Assembly: GCF_030272615.1 (NCBI RefSeq)
Contig: NC_081405.1
Coordinates: 153,901,113-153,965,112, forward strand
DNA length: 64,000 nt
Direction of reading: 5' to 3'
DNA from: Cryptomeria japonica
Lineage: Eukaryota; Streptophyta; Pinopsida; Cupressales; Cupressaceae
The notes below the pieces were generated by a model. It did not search any database. It was not told the DNA's origin and saw nothing but the letters and a program-made list of their open reading frames with translations. The translations under genes were made by a program, and so were the position numbers. Positions 36,657-47,181 of this stretch are shown here, piece by piece. How positions within the stretch are numbered: position 1 is the stretch's first letter; the number at the start of each line of letters is the position of its first letter.

Positions 36657-36938
36657 CTCCAAGCAATTATTATTTTTTTGATCAATCACAACCGAAGTGA
36701 TGTTTGTTTTTTACTAGAGCTATGAACCAGTGAGACCACATTTTTTATAGGCCTCATCCTCATGTTTGTTTGGCAATAACACCCTTATATCTCTATGTGT
36801 TGCCATGTCTTCCACACCCAGGCATCACCTTCATGTGCGTGGGACACATGGGCCTTGAGTAGACTTGAACCCAAGACTTCCCATGTAGGAGGCTCGCAAC
36901 TAACCACTGCATTATGGGGTCATCCCCTCCAAGCAATT
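36657..36938 (-). mobile_element. tRNA-derived SINE with 12-bp target-site duplication
   Basis: Read on the minus strand from 36926, the head is GGGATGACCCCATAATGCAG followed by TGGTTAG. This gives an A-box-like TGCAGTGGTTAG (plus 36900-36911) and a B-box-like GGTTCAAGTCT (plus 36861-36871), 28 bp apart. These are the internal RNA polymerase III promoter of a tRNA-related head. The body runs to an A-rich tail ATCAAAAAAATAAT at 36669. The 258-bp unit is flanked by the perfect 12-bp repeat CTCCAAGCAATT (36657-36668 and 36927-36938), the signature of LINE-driven insertion. An open frame crossing it (36795-37010) is chance. Confidence 0.93.
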
Positions 36939-38727
36939 TTTATTAAACCTATTTTAATGATGATAATTAATTTTGTAATATTTGATAATCAAATTAAAAT
37001 GATCAATTAGCTTCATAAGCTTCTATGGTTAAGAGAATAATTCTTTAATTCTTATTAGTTATTCAAATGTGCAAATAGTAGTTTAATTCTTTTATTAGGG
37101 AAATTAGTTTAATTTATTTAAGAAATTAATAATTGCATTGACGATATTCTTGAAATCTATCTCTTGAGCAATAGATTATTTTCAAAATTAGTTGCACTTA
37201 TTCCAAAATATTTTGATTCATTTTCAAGTAATTACTATTAGTTGATTTTAAATAATTTCATTTCAAGCACTTAGTATTAATTTTCAAGTACTAGTTCCAT
37301 TTTCAAGTTTTAAGGAATTCCCTTTCAAAGCAATTAATACTTTACAAGTATCATATTCATTTACAAAGTTTTATTATTTAATAATTTTCCTCTCAAAGCA
37401 ATATTACTTTTCAAGTATTTAGTTTTTTTTTTCTTAAGTTCAATTATTAAATAGTTTTCCTTTCAAACAATTAATTCTTACAAGTAATTAGTTTCATTAG
37501 CATAGTTTTATTTTCAACCAAATAGCACTTGTCAAGTAAATTGATTTACTTAAACTTCAATCATTTGATAGTGAATAGATTCTTTTCATGTAATAAAGCT
37601 AATTTCATCTTTCATAGTTAGAAAACTAAACAATAGGATTTAAACCAAAAACTAGACACACCTAATATCAATGAAGCCTCTGGGTCATGCTTACAAGTAT
37701 TGTTGTTGTGTTGAACTACTACACTTATAGCCTAATAAAGCTGCAATAATGACATCTATGGGGTCATCCTTTTAAATCACAAAAGAGAAATAAAGAACAT
37801 TCGGAAGATAAAATTTAAGGGGTGGGAAATCTCCCTTGGATCGAAAATCTAATAAGATAAATTTTCTTAATGAATCATCTTTCACATTAAAATAGTAGAA
37901 AACCTTATAATAGAGTTTTTATATGTGAAATATTTTTTATATTTTCTTTATCTTTAAAAGATTTTATGAATTGATAATAGGTTAAGGGTGACGTGATTCA
38001 TAGGAAAAATGACTTAGAGGAAATAGACAAGTAGAAGGTCACTATGGACAATTTTATGCTTTATGAGCTTCCCAATGTAGGTAGTAACCACAAGGAAATT
38101 GTCTAGGACAATGAACCTAGAAAGGGTTGCGTACCTACTATACAGTTTATATCAAACCTAGTTAGAAAATAGAACTACATATATGTTATGCCTTGATTCA
38201 TCTTGAAACAATGTATGTTGGCAATCTAGGGTTGGAGTTGTCCCTAATATGCTAACATTTGTGGATGGGGTTTAGGGTTTGATTAAGGGAGATTGTGATC
38301 ACATTATTCAATATTTAGGTGTTTAAGATATCTATTGGTTGAAAAAAGATGGATAACTCTAAGTTGAAAATTTTAATATATTTGTTGTATACTCATAAGG
38401 AATCCCAGATGGATGCACTTGACTCCCTGAGGCTTTGGGCCAAATTCTAAAGTGGGACTCAAGCTATATTATATTTTCGCATACCCCTAAGGATGGCAAT
38501 CTCAGTGTGCTCCTAGTAGAGGAGTGTAGTCTTTAGTGAGTATCTTAGGACCCATTCTATTAATAATAATAAAAAAATATTAGATTATGGTTAAAATAAA
38601 ATAATATATCTAAAATATATATTAAACAAATATATTTATATTTAATATATGCATTATTTATTAGATTAGGTTAAATATATTAATAAAAATAATAAAATAA
38701 TATATAATCATAAGAAACTTACATAGC
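36939..38727. other. AT-rich intergenic DNA
   Basis: No gene or RNA is recognised. The run at 37200-37560 contains repeated TTTTCAAGTA-like phrases, a loose low-complexity repeat. 38560-38720 is nearly pure A/T. Confidence 0.55.
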
Positions 38728-39280
38728 TTTTTTTTATTGGTGAAATATTGTTTTATTAATATTATTGAAATAGTTAGAGGTTTACATCTTCGAATCGTAG
38801 CTTTTCCACATATAATCATTCTTTTGCCTTCCCCTGAAAAAATATCTCTAACAACTCATACTATTTCCCCCTGACATCTTCATAGTAAATTACAATTGTA
38901 TTATCATATCTACCTATTCTACAAAAAGTATGCATCTTCAAATCTTGGTTTTTTCACAACTAATCCCTCATCTACCATGACGCCAAAAAAATTTTACACA
39001 AAAATTGTTATTTTTTCCCCTTTGTCATCTACATACAAAATTACAATCATACTCTAATATGCCCCTTTACATACAAAATTACAAAATTTGGGTAATAAGA
39101 CATTACGAAAAAAATATTTTCTTCTCCTAGTATACCTCCTAGAAGTCCTCTTTCTTGAACACCCACTTCCTTCTTTTCTTCAGTGTGTCCTTCAGCGTTC
39201 CCCACAGGTCCTCCTCCCACTCCTACACACATTCCTTGAGGAATTTCCATCCTACTAGATCTTTTGTCTAGCAATCTTCT
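38728..39280 (-). mobile_element. Probable LINE 3' end
   Basis: On the minus strand the segment ends CAATATTTCACCAATAAAAA at 38728, an A-tailed end of the kind seen in plant LINEs (AATAAAACA..TTTCACCAATAAAA). Upstream a 75-aa frame (39274-39047) reads MEIPQGMCVGVGGGPVGNAE, with no domain recognised. Two similar stretches (TACATCTTCGAATC at 38787, TGCATCTTCAAATC at 38930) suggest a short internal duplication. It replaces the downstream part of the neighbouring gypsy element. No target-site duplication was found. Confidence 0.4.
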
Positions 39281-39283
39281 TTG

Positions 39284-41578
39284 TCAGATGATGCCTTCTA
39301 GAGGAAGAATGATCGTAGAGGTGGATTGAAATTTGGAGGATCCATCAAGTCCATCCATTTGCTTCTTGTGAAATTTATGGGTTGTGATATTACATTCGGA
39401 AGTAGGTTCGGAAGAAGATCCAACACCTTTTAGGACAATCTTGGGTCTCCAATTAGAATTTTCAAGGTTTTTGTCCTTGATGATAATGGTAGAGACGTAA
39501 TTGTCCATCGAGATGTGATTGATGGTTGAATCATAGTTGTAGGATGCTCTAGTATAGTTAGCTTGATCATCTGTGACTTTAGCTTTTCCCTTGTCATGCT
39601 TTGGGAATGGTTCCTTAAACATCTCATGTTCTTGATTGGATGAGTGTCCCTCAATCTCAATGTCACCTCTATCAATGAGATCTTGTACGATATTCTTCAG
39701 TCAATGACAATTTCCTGTCTTATGACCCTTGCTCTTATGAAATTCACAATACTCATCATCATTCCACCAATTTGGTTTAACCTTTGGTTCATATGGAGGA
39801 AAATCTGGAACTGTGATTACCTTGTTTGCCACCAGCTTTTTGAAGACTGATTCAAGTGGTTCTCCCAATGGAGTGTACTTCCTTCGTGATCTAGAAGTTG
39901 TTTGAGTATTCACTTGATTGTTTGTAGAACTTGATCCCGAAAAGATGAATTTGGTTCGCACTATATTGGCATCAACAACACCATCATCGACTGTGTTTTT
40001 GTTTTTATTCCAAAATCTTGGCTTGTCTTTTCCTTTGAAGTCATCTTTGTTCTCCTTAAATATCTTAATGACTCCTTGCTCAATTAGGACCTTTTCTATT
40101 GCTAATCCTTTTTCAATGACGTCCTTGAAAGTGGACAAACAAGCTTTCCTTAGATCATAGCCAATGTCTTTGTTAACATTTTGTGTGAACATTTCTACCA
40201 TTTGTTTCTGTGGAATTTCACAAGAGCATCTGCTGGCTGGATTTCTCCATCTTTGTAAAAATGATGCAAAAGACTCTCCCTCTTTTTGCTTGGTGTTGCA
40301 TAATGTAGTGACTGATATGTCTGTCTCTATGTTGTAGGAGAAATGTTGAATAAATGCCTCTGCTAAGTCACCCCATGACTTAATTCCAGGTGGAAGTTGG
40401 GAGAACCATTCCATAGCTTGATCACCTAAGCTTTGTGGGAATAATCTCATCAAATATGTCTCTTCTGCTGCTACCTCAATGCAAGCTGTGAAAAACTGTC
40501 TTATGTGTGCCTTAGGATCCCATTTTTTTTTTTACTTATCAAATTTAGGCGTAACAAAGTGTGTAGGAAATGGAGGCATTGGAATGCTCTTGTCAAATGG
40601 ATAAAGACATATGTCTCTCATTGTGTATGTTGGTTTTGGTGTATTTATGTCCTCCATTTTCTTTTGTAAGTCCCTGATTTGTTGTTCCAAATTGCTTTTA
40701 GGTGGAGATCAACTTCTTGGACCATACCCCATGCTTGAGGCACCAATTGGAGGAGGAGCATGTTGCATATATGGATGATATTGATCATACACATGTTCAT
40801 ATGGAGGAGGTCTATAGTGGTGTTGTGTATGTGGACCACTTGGTATAGATTCGTGTTGAGGAACACCATATCTATTTTGTGCATGTATACCATACTCTAC
40901 AGGCATGTCATGTTCTATTGTATTGCCCCCAAATTTGACACGGGGTTTCCTTGTGTCCAAATTTTGAGCATGCCTTTGAATATCCCATTGCTTTGGTTGA
41001 TCCATAGCTTGAGCATATCTATCTGCATAAGACTTCCATGTTGGTCTGCGAAGGTGAGTATCATATGCTTGACCATGTGTATGTGGGACCTTTGGTTTTT
41101 GAAGCAAAGATGATGGTGATTCAGGTACCATATATGGTCCTCTATTTCCTCCACTATTAGGTCTCCTTTGATCCATGTTGAAGTGAGATTGTTGCAAAGG
41201 TCGGTTTTCCATTATTTGCGACATGTCAAAATCATGAGGTATCTTGGCTCCACTTTGTGCCATCATGTGTAAGAAGTATTGTCTATCTCTCCTCATTATT
41301 TCCTCAATCAGTCGATTGAAATGGGGATTCATAATGGATTCTTCCACATCTGCTGAATGTATTGATAAGTTGTCCAAATTGTCATTGTGTGTAACATTGT
41401 TGTTTGTAGTGCCTGTGTTTTCAACATTTGGAATGTTTCTATAGACATCCATGTCAGGTAATGTAGTGTGATCAGTGTTGAAAAAGATATCATTCTCATA
41501 CTCATAAGAACTCATGTTTGCGGACTCTTGAGCCTCTTTAGTTTCTCTCCTAGATTTTTGAAGACGAGTTTCAACCAT
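39284..41578 (-). pseudogene. Gypsy-type gag, decayed
   Basis: The start is MVETRLQKSRRETKEAQESA at 41578. Residues 1-289 are polar and His/Pro/Tyr-rich. After a TGA the frame continues through LEQQIRDLQKKMEDINTPKP. The capsid-like core (40453-39701) contains MRLFPQSLGDQAMEWFSQLP, FIQHFSYNIETDISVTTLCN and ESFASFLQRWRNPASR, the retrotrans_gag signature. A knuckle CEFHKSKGHKTGNC (C-x2-H-x4-H-x4-C) follows, then a TGA and the last frame 39622-39284. Breaks are at least two TGA stops and a shift near 40530. Gag packages the element RNA; no protease or RT follows here. Confidence 0.88.
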
Positions 41579-42309
41579 GAACTAGGTATTGACCAAGATG
41601 TGTGAGACTAGATGAAAATGGAAAAAGTATGGAAGACCAAGAGTTGGATGGAGTGTAAATGAATCTGAGGTGTACTTGCAAATGTCCAAAGTGTAAGACC
41701 AAGTATGTATGTAGTAGAGTAGGTGTGACTTCCAAAGAGAGGATAGTTTCTCTTGATGAGGTAAGTTGACCTTGACTCTAAGTAAAACCAAATGAGACCC
41801 AAAGGTAAGAAACCTTGATGAGGGACCACTTAGCAAAGTGTTGTTGTATGTAGTGTGTTGACAAAGTATGATGAGGACAAGCAAGTGACCTTTTGACTCA
41901 AGTTTAGACAAATGTGAATGTAATGTAAGGTGTAAAGCAATGATGGATTTTGTGAGACCCAAAGACAAGTTGAATGCTAGATGAAAACCTGGAGAAACAA
42001 CCTAGGAAGCTCAAGAATTCTGAAACTGATTGCTCTTGTTTGCTAGACTGTAAAATTTTTCCAATTTGTGAAGTTATTTGTTGTGACCAAATCTGAATGT
42101 TTGACTGTTTTTCGTGACAAGAGGACACAATGTTGATGAGGACTCAATGTTTGCAAGTGTTTAGACTGACAATGACTCCAAGAAAAGTGTGTTGTTTGAT
42201 GTAAAATTGTTTTGCATACACTTGAAGACACAAAAGACACAATGTTTTGATGTTTGGTCTTGAATGTTTGAATGTTTAAAATAAGTCAAGCACAATTCTT
42301 ATGGCTGGC

Positions 42310-42860
42310 CAAGACAATAGTTGTTGATCCCACATGGGGTTTTACCCCCGAGGCTACGCTATTCAAAGCGGATACTTAGATGCTTGACCTCACTGGCTCC
42401 ACCCTCGGCACTCACTTCTTGGGTCAGCCAACCATCAGTCCCCACGAAAACTCCCCGTGGTGAACTTTGTATCTCTACTAAGAACCGTATGTGTGTGGGC
42501 CGCTACCAGAGGTCCGACCTCCTGCCCCAACAACTAGAAGGATTTGGGCTTCTAAAACAAAAAGGTGCTAGTAAGGGCATCCGCTCGTGTGGCCATACAT
42601 GTGGCACTTTCAGCTCTATAAATATAGAAGGCTCCCAGCCGGTAGGGGTTACGCCCTACAAATGATCAAATAAATTTGATCAAACGGGTTTATGGGGAGA
42701 CATAGTGTCAGTATGAACTAATCTGCGCACGTTATCCATAGTTTTCACCATGAATACATTTGTTTATAGTGGTTCAGAAGAGGTGGGTTTTCCTCGCTAC
42801 CACTTGGGTCATTCTCTTCTCACTGGTAGTCCTAATGACCACACGGGAAGACAGGCCCTC
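42310..42860. other. GC-richer block in the gypsy leader
   Basis: This 550-bp block is clearly richer in C and G than its surroundings and lacks a coding frame on the element strand. It contains several short pairing segments such as ACCCCC..GGGGTT and CCCCGTGG. It lies in the transcribed leader between primer-binding site and gag. A structured RNA role (packaging or translation) is possible but not shown. Confidence 0.5.
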
Positions 42861-43131
42861 TAAAGATTAAACAAAAAAAGCCTATTGCTCAAGACACAAA
42901 AGACAATGATTCAATGTTAGTGCACCAATTGAAGTGTTTGCTAGTCTATGAAAACAAGGCACACAATAAAAATCCAAAAACCCTTGCCAAGGACCTGCAA
43001 CAAATATTTATTAGTAGTTTGGATTGTTTGAAATAATCACCCCTTCCTACAAGCACACAAGTTAGGTAAATTTTAGATCCAAAAGACTTTGTGAAATAGG
43101 GGCCTTCAACAATGCGTTTTGTTGACCAATT

Positions 43132-43990
43132 CAAAGATCTGATTCATCATAAAAAAAAGAACATCTATAAAATTTCAAGAGATTTCCAGAAATGTAAGAA
43201 AATCCAAAAAAATTGCTAATTTGCTTCAAAAATTAATTTTTTATGAAAAATCATAAAAAATTCATATAAAATGCAAAATCAATCCAAAAAATCTAAAATT
43301 TTTACTGGACAGTCTTGATGGTCTTTCAAACCTGCATAAAAAAATTCCTGCAACAAATCCAAGCAGTTTTTGAGATATGAGTAAAATAATGCAAAACCCT
43401 AATTTTCAAAGATCTGATTTTTGAGGAATTATTTTGTATCAAATTTAAAATCACAAAGACCATATCCTATGTATAATTCTGAGAGATTTCCAAAAATGTA
43501 AGAAAATCTGAAAAATTTGCTAATTTTCTCTCAAAATTAATTTTTTATGAAAAATCATAAAAAATTCATATAAAATGCAAAATCGATCCAAAAAATCTGA
43601 AATTTTTAGTGAGCCTTTCCAATACTTTTCCTAACTTTTAAAAAAAAAATTATGTCAAAATTCAAAGCCGTTTGTGAGATCTGATCAAAATAAGGAAAAA
43701 CCCTAATTTTTAAAGATCTGATTTTTAGAGAAACATTTTGCATCAAAATTAAATTCACAAAAAACAGAAACTATATATAATTATGAGAGATTTCCAAAAA
43801 TATAAGAAAATCCAAAAAATTCTCTCATTTTCTCTCAAAATTAATTTTTTATGAAAAATCATAAAAAATTCATAGAAAATGAAAATGTGCTCCAAAAATT
43901 CTAAATTTTAGATTGAAAGCTCCTGATACTTTCTTCAACTTTCAAAAAAAATTTGGTGCAAAATTTCCAAGCCGTTTATGAGATATGATC
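43132..43990 (-). repeat. Three tandem ~303-bp units in the gypsy leader
   Basis: The phrase GAGATTTCCAxAAATxTAAG recurs near 43179, 43482 and 43785. Each unit also has TTAATTTTTTATGAAAAATC, a CATAAAAAATTCATA box and GTTTxTGAGATxTGA. Units diverge by scattered substitutions. Confidence 0.9.
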
Positions 43991-44116
43991 GAATCTCTCC
44001 AAGATCTTGATTTTGTGTCCAAAACCCTAGCTGCACAAGGTTATTCTCCAAAATGTTTTACAAAATAGCAATATAGGGTTAGAAAAATCTGCAAAAAACA
44101 CAGATCTAAGAAAAAT

Positions 44117-44141
44117 CCATGTCCCACGGGGTGTGCCAAAA
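44117..44141 (-). promoter_or_regulatory. Primer-binding site of the gypsy element
   Basis: Directly after the LTR the minus strand reads TTTTGGCACACCCCGTGGGA. It starts with TGG a few bases inside the LTR, as a site complementary to a tRNA 3' CCA end should. I cannot name the tRNA with confidence. Confidence 0.65.
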
Positions 44142-44955
44142 TGTATATGGTGAAAATGGATAACAATAATAACAAAATTGAAAGGCTAAATGAATTCAAC
44201 CACCAAACCCTAGCCTAACAACAACAAAGATCCACCATAACATATGAAGATTACCTAAGACAATGCAAATCAAATGAAATTACAAAGATTATACCATCAC
44301 ATGTCCAATAGGGTTTTGATCTCCATTCTTCCTATCTCCATTGATCTTGCTTGATATATTTGCTCTCAGATTTTATGTGCACAAGAGCTCAACAAAGAAC
44401 GGAATGTGGTTGCAAGTAGGATTGTAGTGTAGCCAAGTCTTCAAGATTGTCGATTAGGTCATTAGGATGAATGATTAGGATGATTGATTAGGATGATTTA
44501 TTAGGGTTTGATAATGAAGGAAGCATCTCCTTATATAGAAGACACTATATGAAATGGAGGGATAAGATTGAGAGGTGTAAAAGGAGGTCGGCTATGATTA
44601 GAGGGTAGGTAAAAGAAATAATAAAATAATGAGAGGGGTAGGTAGTGTATGAATTAAGAGATGAATGACATGTGTCATGTGTAGAAAAAGCTAATGAATT
44701 AATTAAATAAATAAAGATTTATTTAATTTATAGAAGAAGTGGGATCAATTAAATAAATAAAATATTTATTTAATTTAGGAAAAGGATAATTTAAATAAAT
44801 AAATGTATTTATTTAAATGAGAAATAAGGCTAGAAGAGGATAAATGAATTAAATAAATAAATAAATATTTATTTAATTAATAGAAGAATTAGGCTTAGAT
44901 AATTAAATAAATAAAATATTTATTTAATTAGGCATGACAATTTTGGGTGTCTACA
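44142..44955 (-). repeat. 5' LTR of the gypsy element
   Basis: On the minus strand it starts TGTAGACACCCAAAATTG and ends CACCATATACA, 814 bp. A TATATAA box lies at 44531-44537 (minus). Its U3 start contains five AT palindromes (44701-44929), for example arms 44701-44712 and 44717-44728 with 12 perfect pairs. The related LTR at 57750-56341 has a similar AT-palindrome start. Confidence 0.88.
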
Positions 44956-45176
44956 GAAACCATGACCTAGCACTGCCATTGCAATGAAAACATTCATACC
45001 GCAGCACCACTCTTATCACACACATGTCTACATCACTTTCCTAACATCCTTTTTCTCTCCTAGCTCAAGCCACCACACTAAGAACATCAAGGCAACATCT
45101 GTGTTGGTGTAATATTTGTATTTTGCTTTCAAAAAATCGTCACCCAAAAGCATTTTCACCTCTTGGTAAAAGAAAC
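44956..45176 (-). other. Sequence downstream of RNase H frame, distal piece
   Basis: This 220-bp piece lies between the gypsy LTR and the 45177 element. It continues from 53058 once that element is removed, so it is the sequence 3' of the RNase H frame at 64000-53390. No coding content is seen. Confidence 0.55.
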
Positions 45177-46432
45177 TGTAAAGCGGAAAATCGCGATCGA
45201 ACCCTAGTTGCTCTCCCCTCTTCCAACTCCGAGGAGAGAGAAGGGAGGTTACTAGGGTTGATGGTTTTCACTTAGGGGAGAAACTTTACATTCAAAAGAG
45301 GGGTTGAAACCCACAAGATCCAATCCCACACAATGCAAGATTGGATGCTAAATGAGTTTCAAGGGTTAAGAAAGCAAGGCTACCCTCTTTTGTAAAGAAT
45401 GTTGATAGAAGAATTAAGCTAGGAATGCATAGAAAGTGACAAAGATTCGCTTATAAACTGAGATAGGGATATAGTATGAAGCTGCGGACCTGGAATTAGC
45501 AGTAAAATGTCGATACGGCACTGTCCTGCAAATTTGAGCAAAAGTTGTCGGGACGATGGCGCCCGGCGCCACGGTCCTCCGAAAAATCTGCGAAACGAAG
45601 GGGGATCTGTTTGTCTCTGCACAAGGATTCCAGATCTTCAATTTCAGCCGCGTACCTGCAACCTACACACAGAAAAGCGAAGACGATTGGGGGGTTAGGG
45701 ATTAGGGGTTTGCCTTTAGGTCAAACCCCGGTTTTGGAATTAACCAAGAAATGAGCAAGTGCTGTAAATGTAAATGACTGTAAAACAAGTACTAATACCT
45801 TGTTCTAAGGATGTTTGTATCCTTATGTGTGAAGGTATAGATGTTGTATGTTGTTGTAGTATGTTGTATGTAGTATGTAGTAAGTGATCTCCTCTTCAAT
45901 GGTTGAATCCTTGTCTTGAATGCAACACTTAGCCTTGAATGGAAACTTAGAAGGAATGCTTGAATGCTTGAATGCTTGAATGTTTGAATATAGTTTCCAT
46001 GCTTGTACACATATCCTCCTTCTCATGCCAAATGAGAGAGAAAAATGTAGTTTATATACTTGTCAATTAGGGCTAATAGACTGATTTTCCAGACCTTAGG
46101 CCGACCAGGAAAGTTAATTTCCAAATTTCAAACAAAAAGACCCGAGACCCCATAGGAGACCGGGCCCAAAATAGGCCCAGAGACCAGGGCGCTGGGCGCC
46201 ATGGTCCTGGGGGACCAGGGCACTGGGCGCCCTGGTCCTGGGCGCTGGGCGCTCAGGTCCCACCTCCCGGGATAGCAGGGTGCAAGGAGGTTCAGGCCAG
46301 GGTGCTTGAAAAATGCAGTTTTTAGTGTCGTGAGCAAGTTTCAGGGTCTCCATTCAGGTTGCGTGTTGCGTCGCCATCGTGAAGACCGAAATGCAGTCGA
46401 AATTGCAAGTGTCACAATTTTAGGACGCTACA
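45177..46432 (-). repeat. 3' LTR of the TR-GAG element
   Basis: Minus strand TGTAGCGTCCTAAAATTG to ATTTTCCGCTTTACA, 1256 bp. A TATA motif (AGTATATAAA) lies at 46051-46060. The U3 contains GC-rich mirrored phrases (46189-46255) of the type CCAGGGCGCTGGGCGCC. The downstream part has a GGCGCCCGGCGCC block at 45558-45570. A GAATGCTT heptamer-like run near 45953-45985 differs in copy number from the other LTR. Confidence 0.93.
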
Positions 46433-46435
46433 TGT

Positions 46436-46450
46436 AGCCCCCACTTTAGC
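46436..46450 (-). promoter_or_regulatory. Polypurine tract of the TR-GAG element
   Basis: The minus strand reads AAAGTGGGGGCTACA immediately before the 3' LTR, the expected primer for plus-strand DNA synthesis. The 53471 element has AAAGTGGGGCC in the same place. Confidence 0.75.
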
Positions 46451-46740
46451 GGGAGTATAAGCGTACGCTCATACTTCCGGTAAAGTACAAGGAACAATCA
46501 TTGAAAGACTTTCACCACGTCAAGGAGGCAAGACACACCAAGCCCCCAGTGGACTAAGGATCTTACGACTTCGATTGACAAAGTAAAAGGGAAGATCACG
46601 AGGGAGAACCATGACTGTCAGTAGTAAGGTTCCCTCACTATGAGTCATGCAAGAGAAATACCTAAAATTTTTCAAGGCAAAGCTAAGTTCGCCAAGAAAT
46701 TTTCAAGTATCTTGAAGGGATAGACAGGGTGTATGCCCCC

Positions 46741-46792
46741 CTACGTTAAAGCGATCGCACACGCCTCAACGGGGGTGATTGTTTTAACGTAG
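46741..46792 (-). other. Hairpin in the 3' non-coding region
   Basis: CTACGTTAAA (46741-46750) pairs perfectly with TTTAACGTAG (46783-46792) around a 32-nt loop. It sits in the 750-bp non-coding stretch between gag and the polypurine tract (46451-47181), which has no frame. Confidence 0.6.
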
Positions 46793-47181
46793 TGATACAC
46801 ATAAGAGATGAGAAAGGAAAGGAGCACGTTATCACAAAGATTTAGCCCCCAAGTGTGAGATAAACCCAAGGATAATAAACACAAAACACAAAGCACAAGG
46901 TGACTTCGCTTTCCTTGGGGTCAATATGCTGTATGATAAGTCATGTATATATATCATATGTATGTATGCATAATTGTTCTTCATTCCCCAATCAAGGAAG
47001 GTCACCTAGAAGAAGGGAACACATGTGTCTTTTGAGTCAACATGAGAGAGACCAAAAGAGATCTCAATGCTTTGCATCGTCCTCAAGTAGACAACACTAA
47101 GGACGACAAATAGAAGAATGAGAATAACATATAGAAGAAGTAACAAAAGAGAGGGGGAGAGAATCTGCTATGCTAATGTAA

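Larger units (their letters stand above)
39281..44955 (-). mobile_element. Ty3/gypsy-type element, 5' part with gag, truncated
   Basis: On the minus strand the order is 5' LTR (44955-44142), primer-binding site, a 2.5-kb leader with tandem repeats and a GC-rich block, and gag (41578-39284). The element then stops against a LINE-like sequence without pol or 3' LTR. The five bases outside the LTR are gaaac (44956-44960). A gag domain of the retrotrans_gag type and the TGTAGACACC LTR end place it with gypsy-like elements. Confidence 0.85.

Noticed and set aside
36795-37010. 71-aa frame on +
   Set aside because: It runs antisense through the SINE and out of its flank.
45414-46353. Several 60-80-aa frames in both LTR copies
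   Set aside because: They recur identically at 52041-52974 because they are LTR sequence; GC-rich composition lengthens chance frames.
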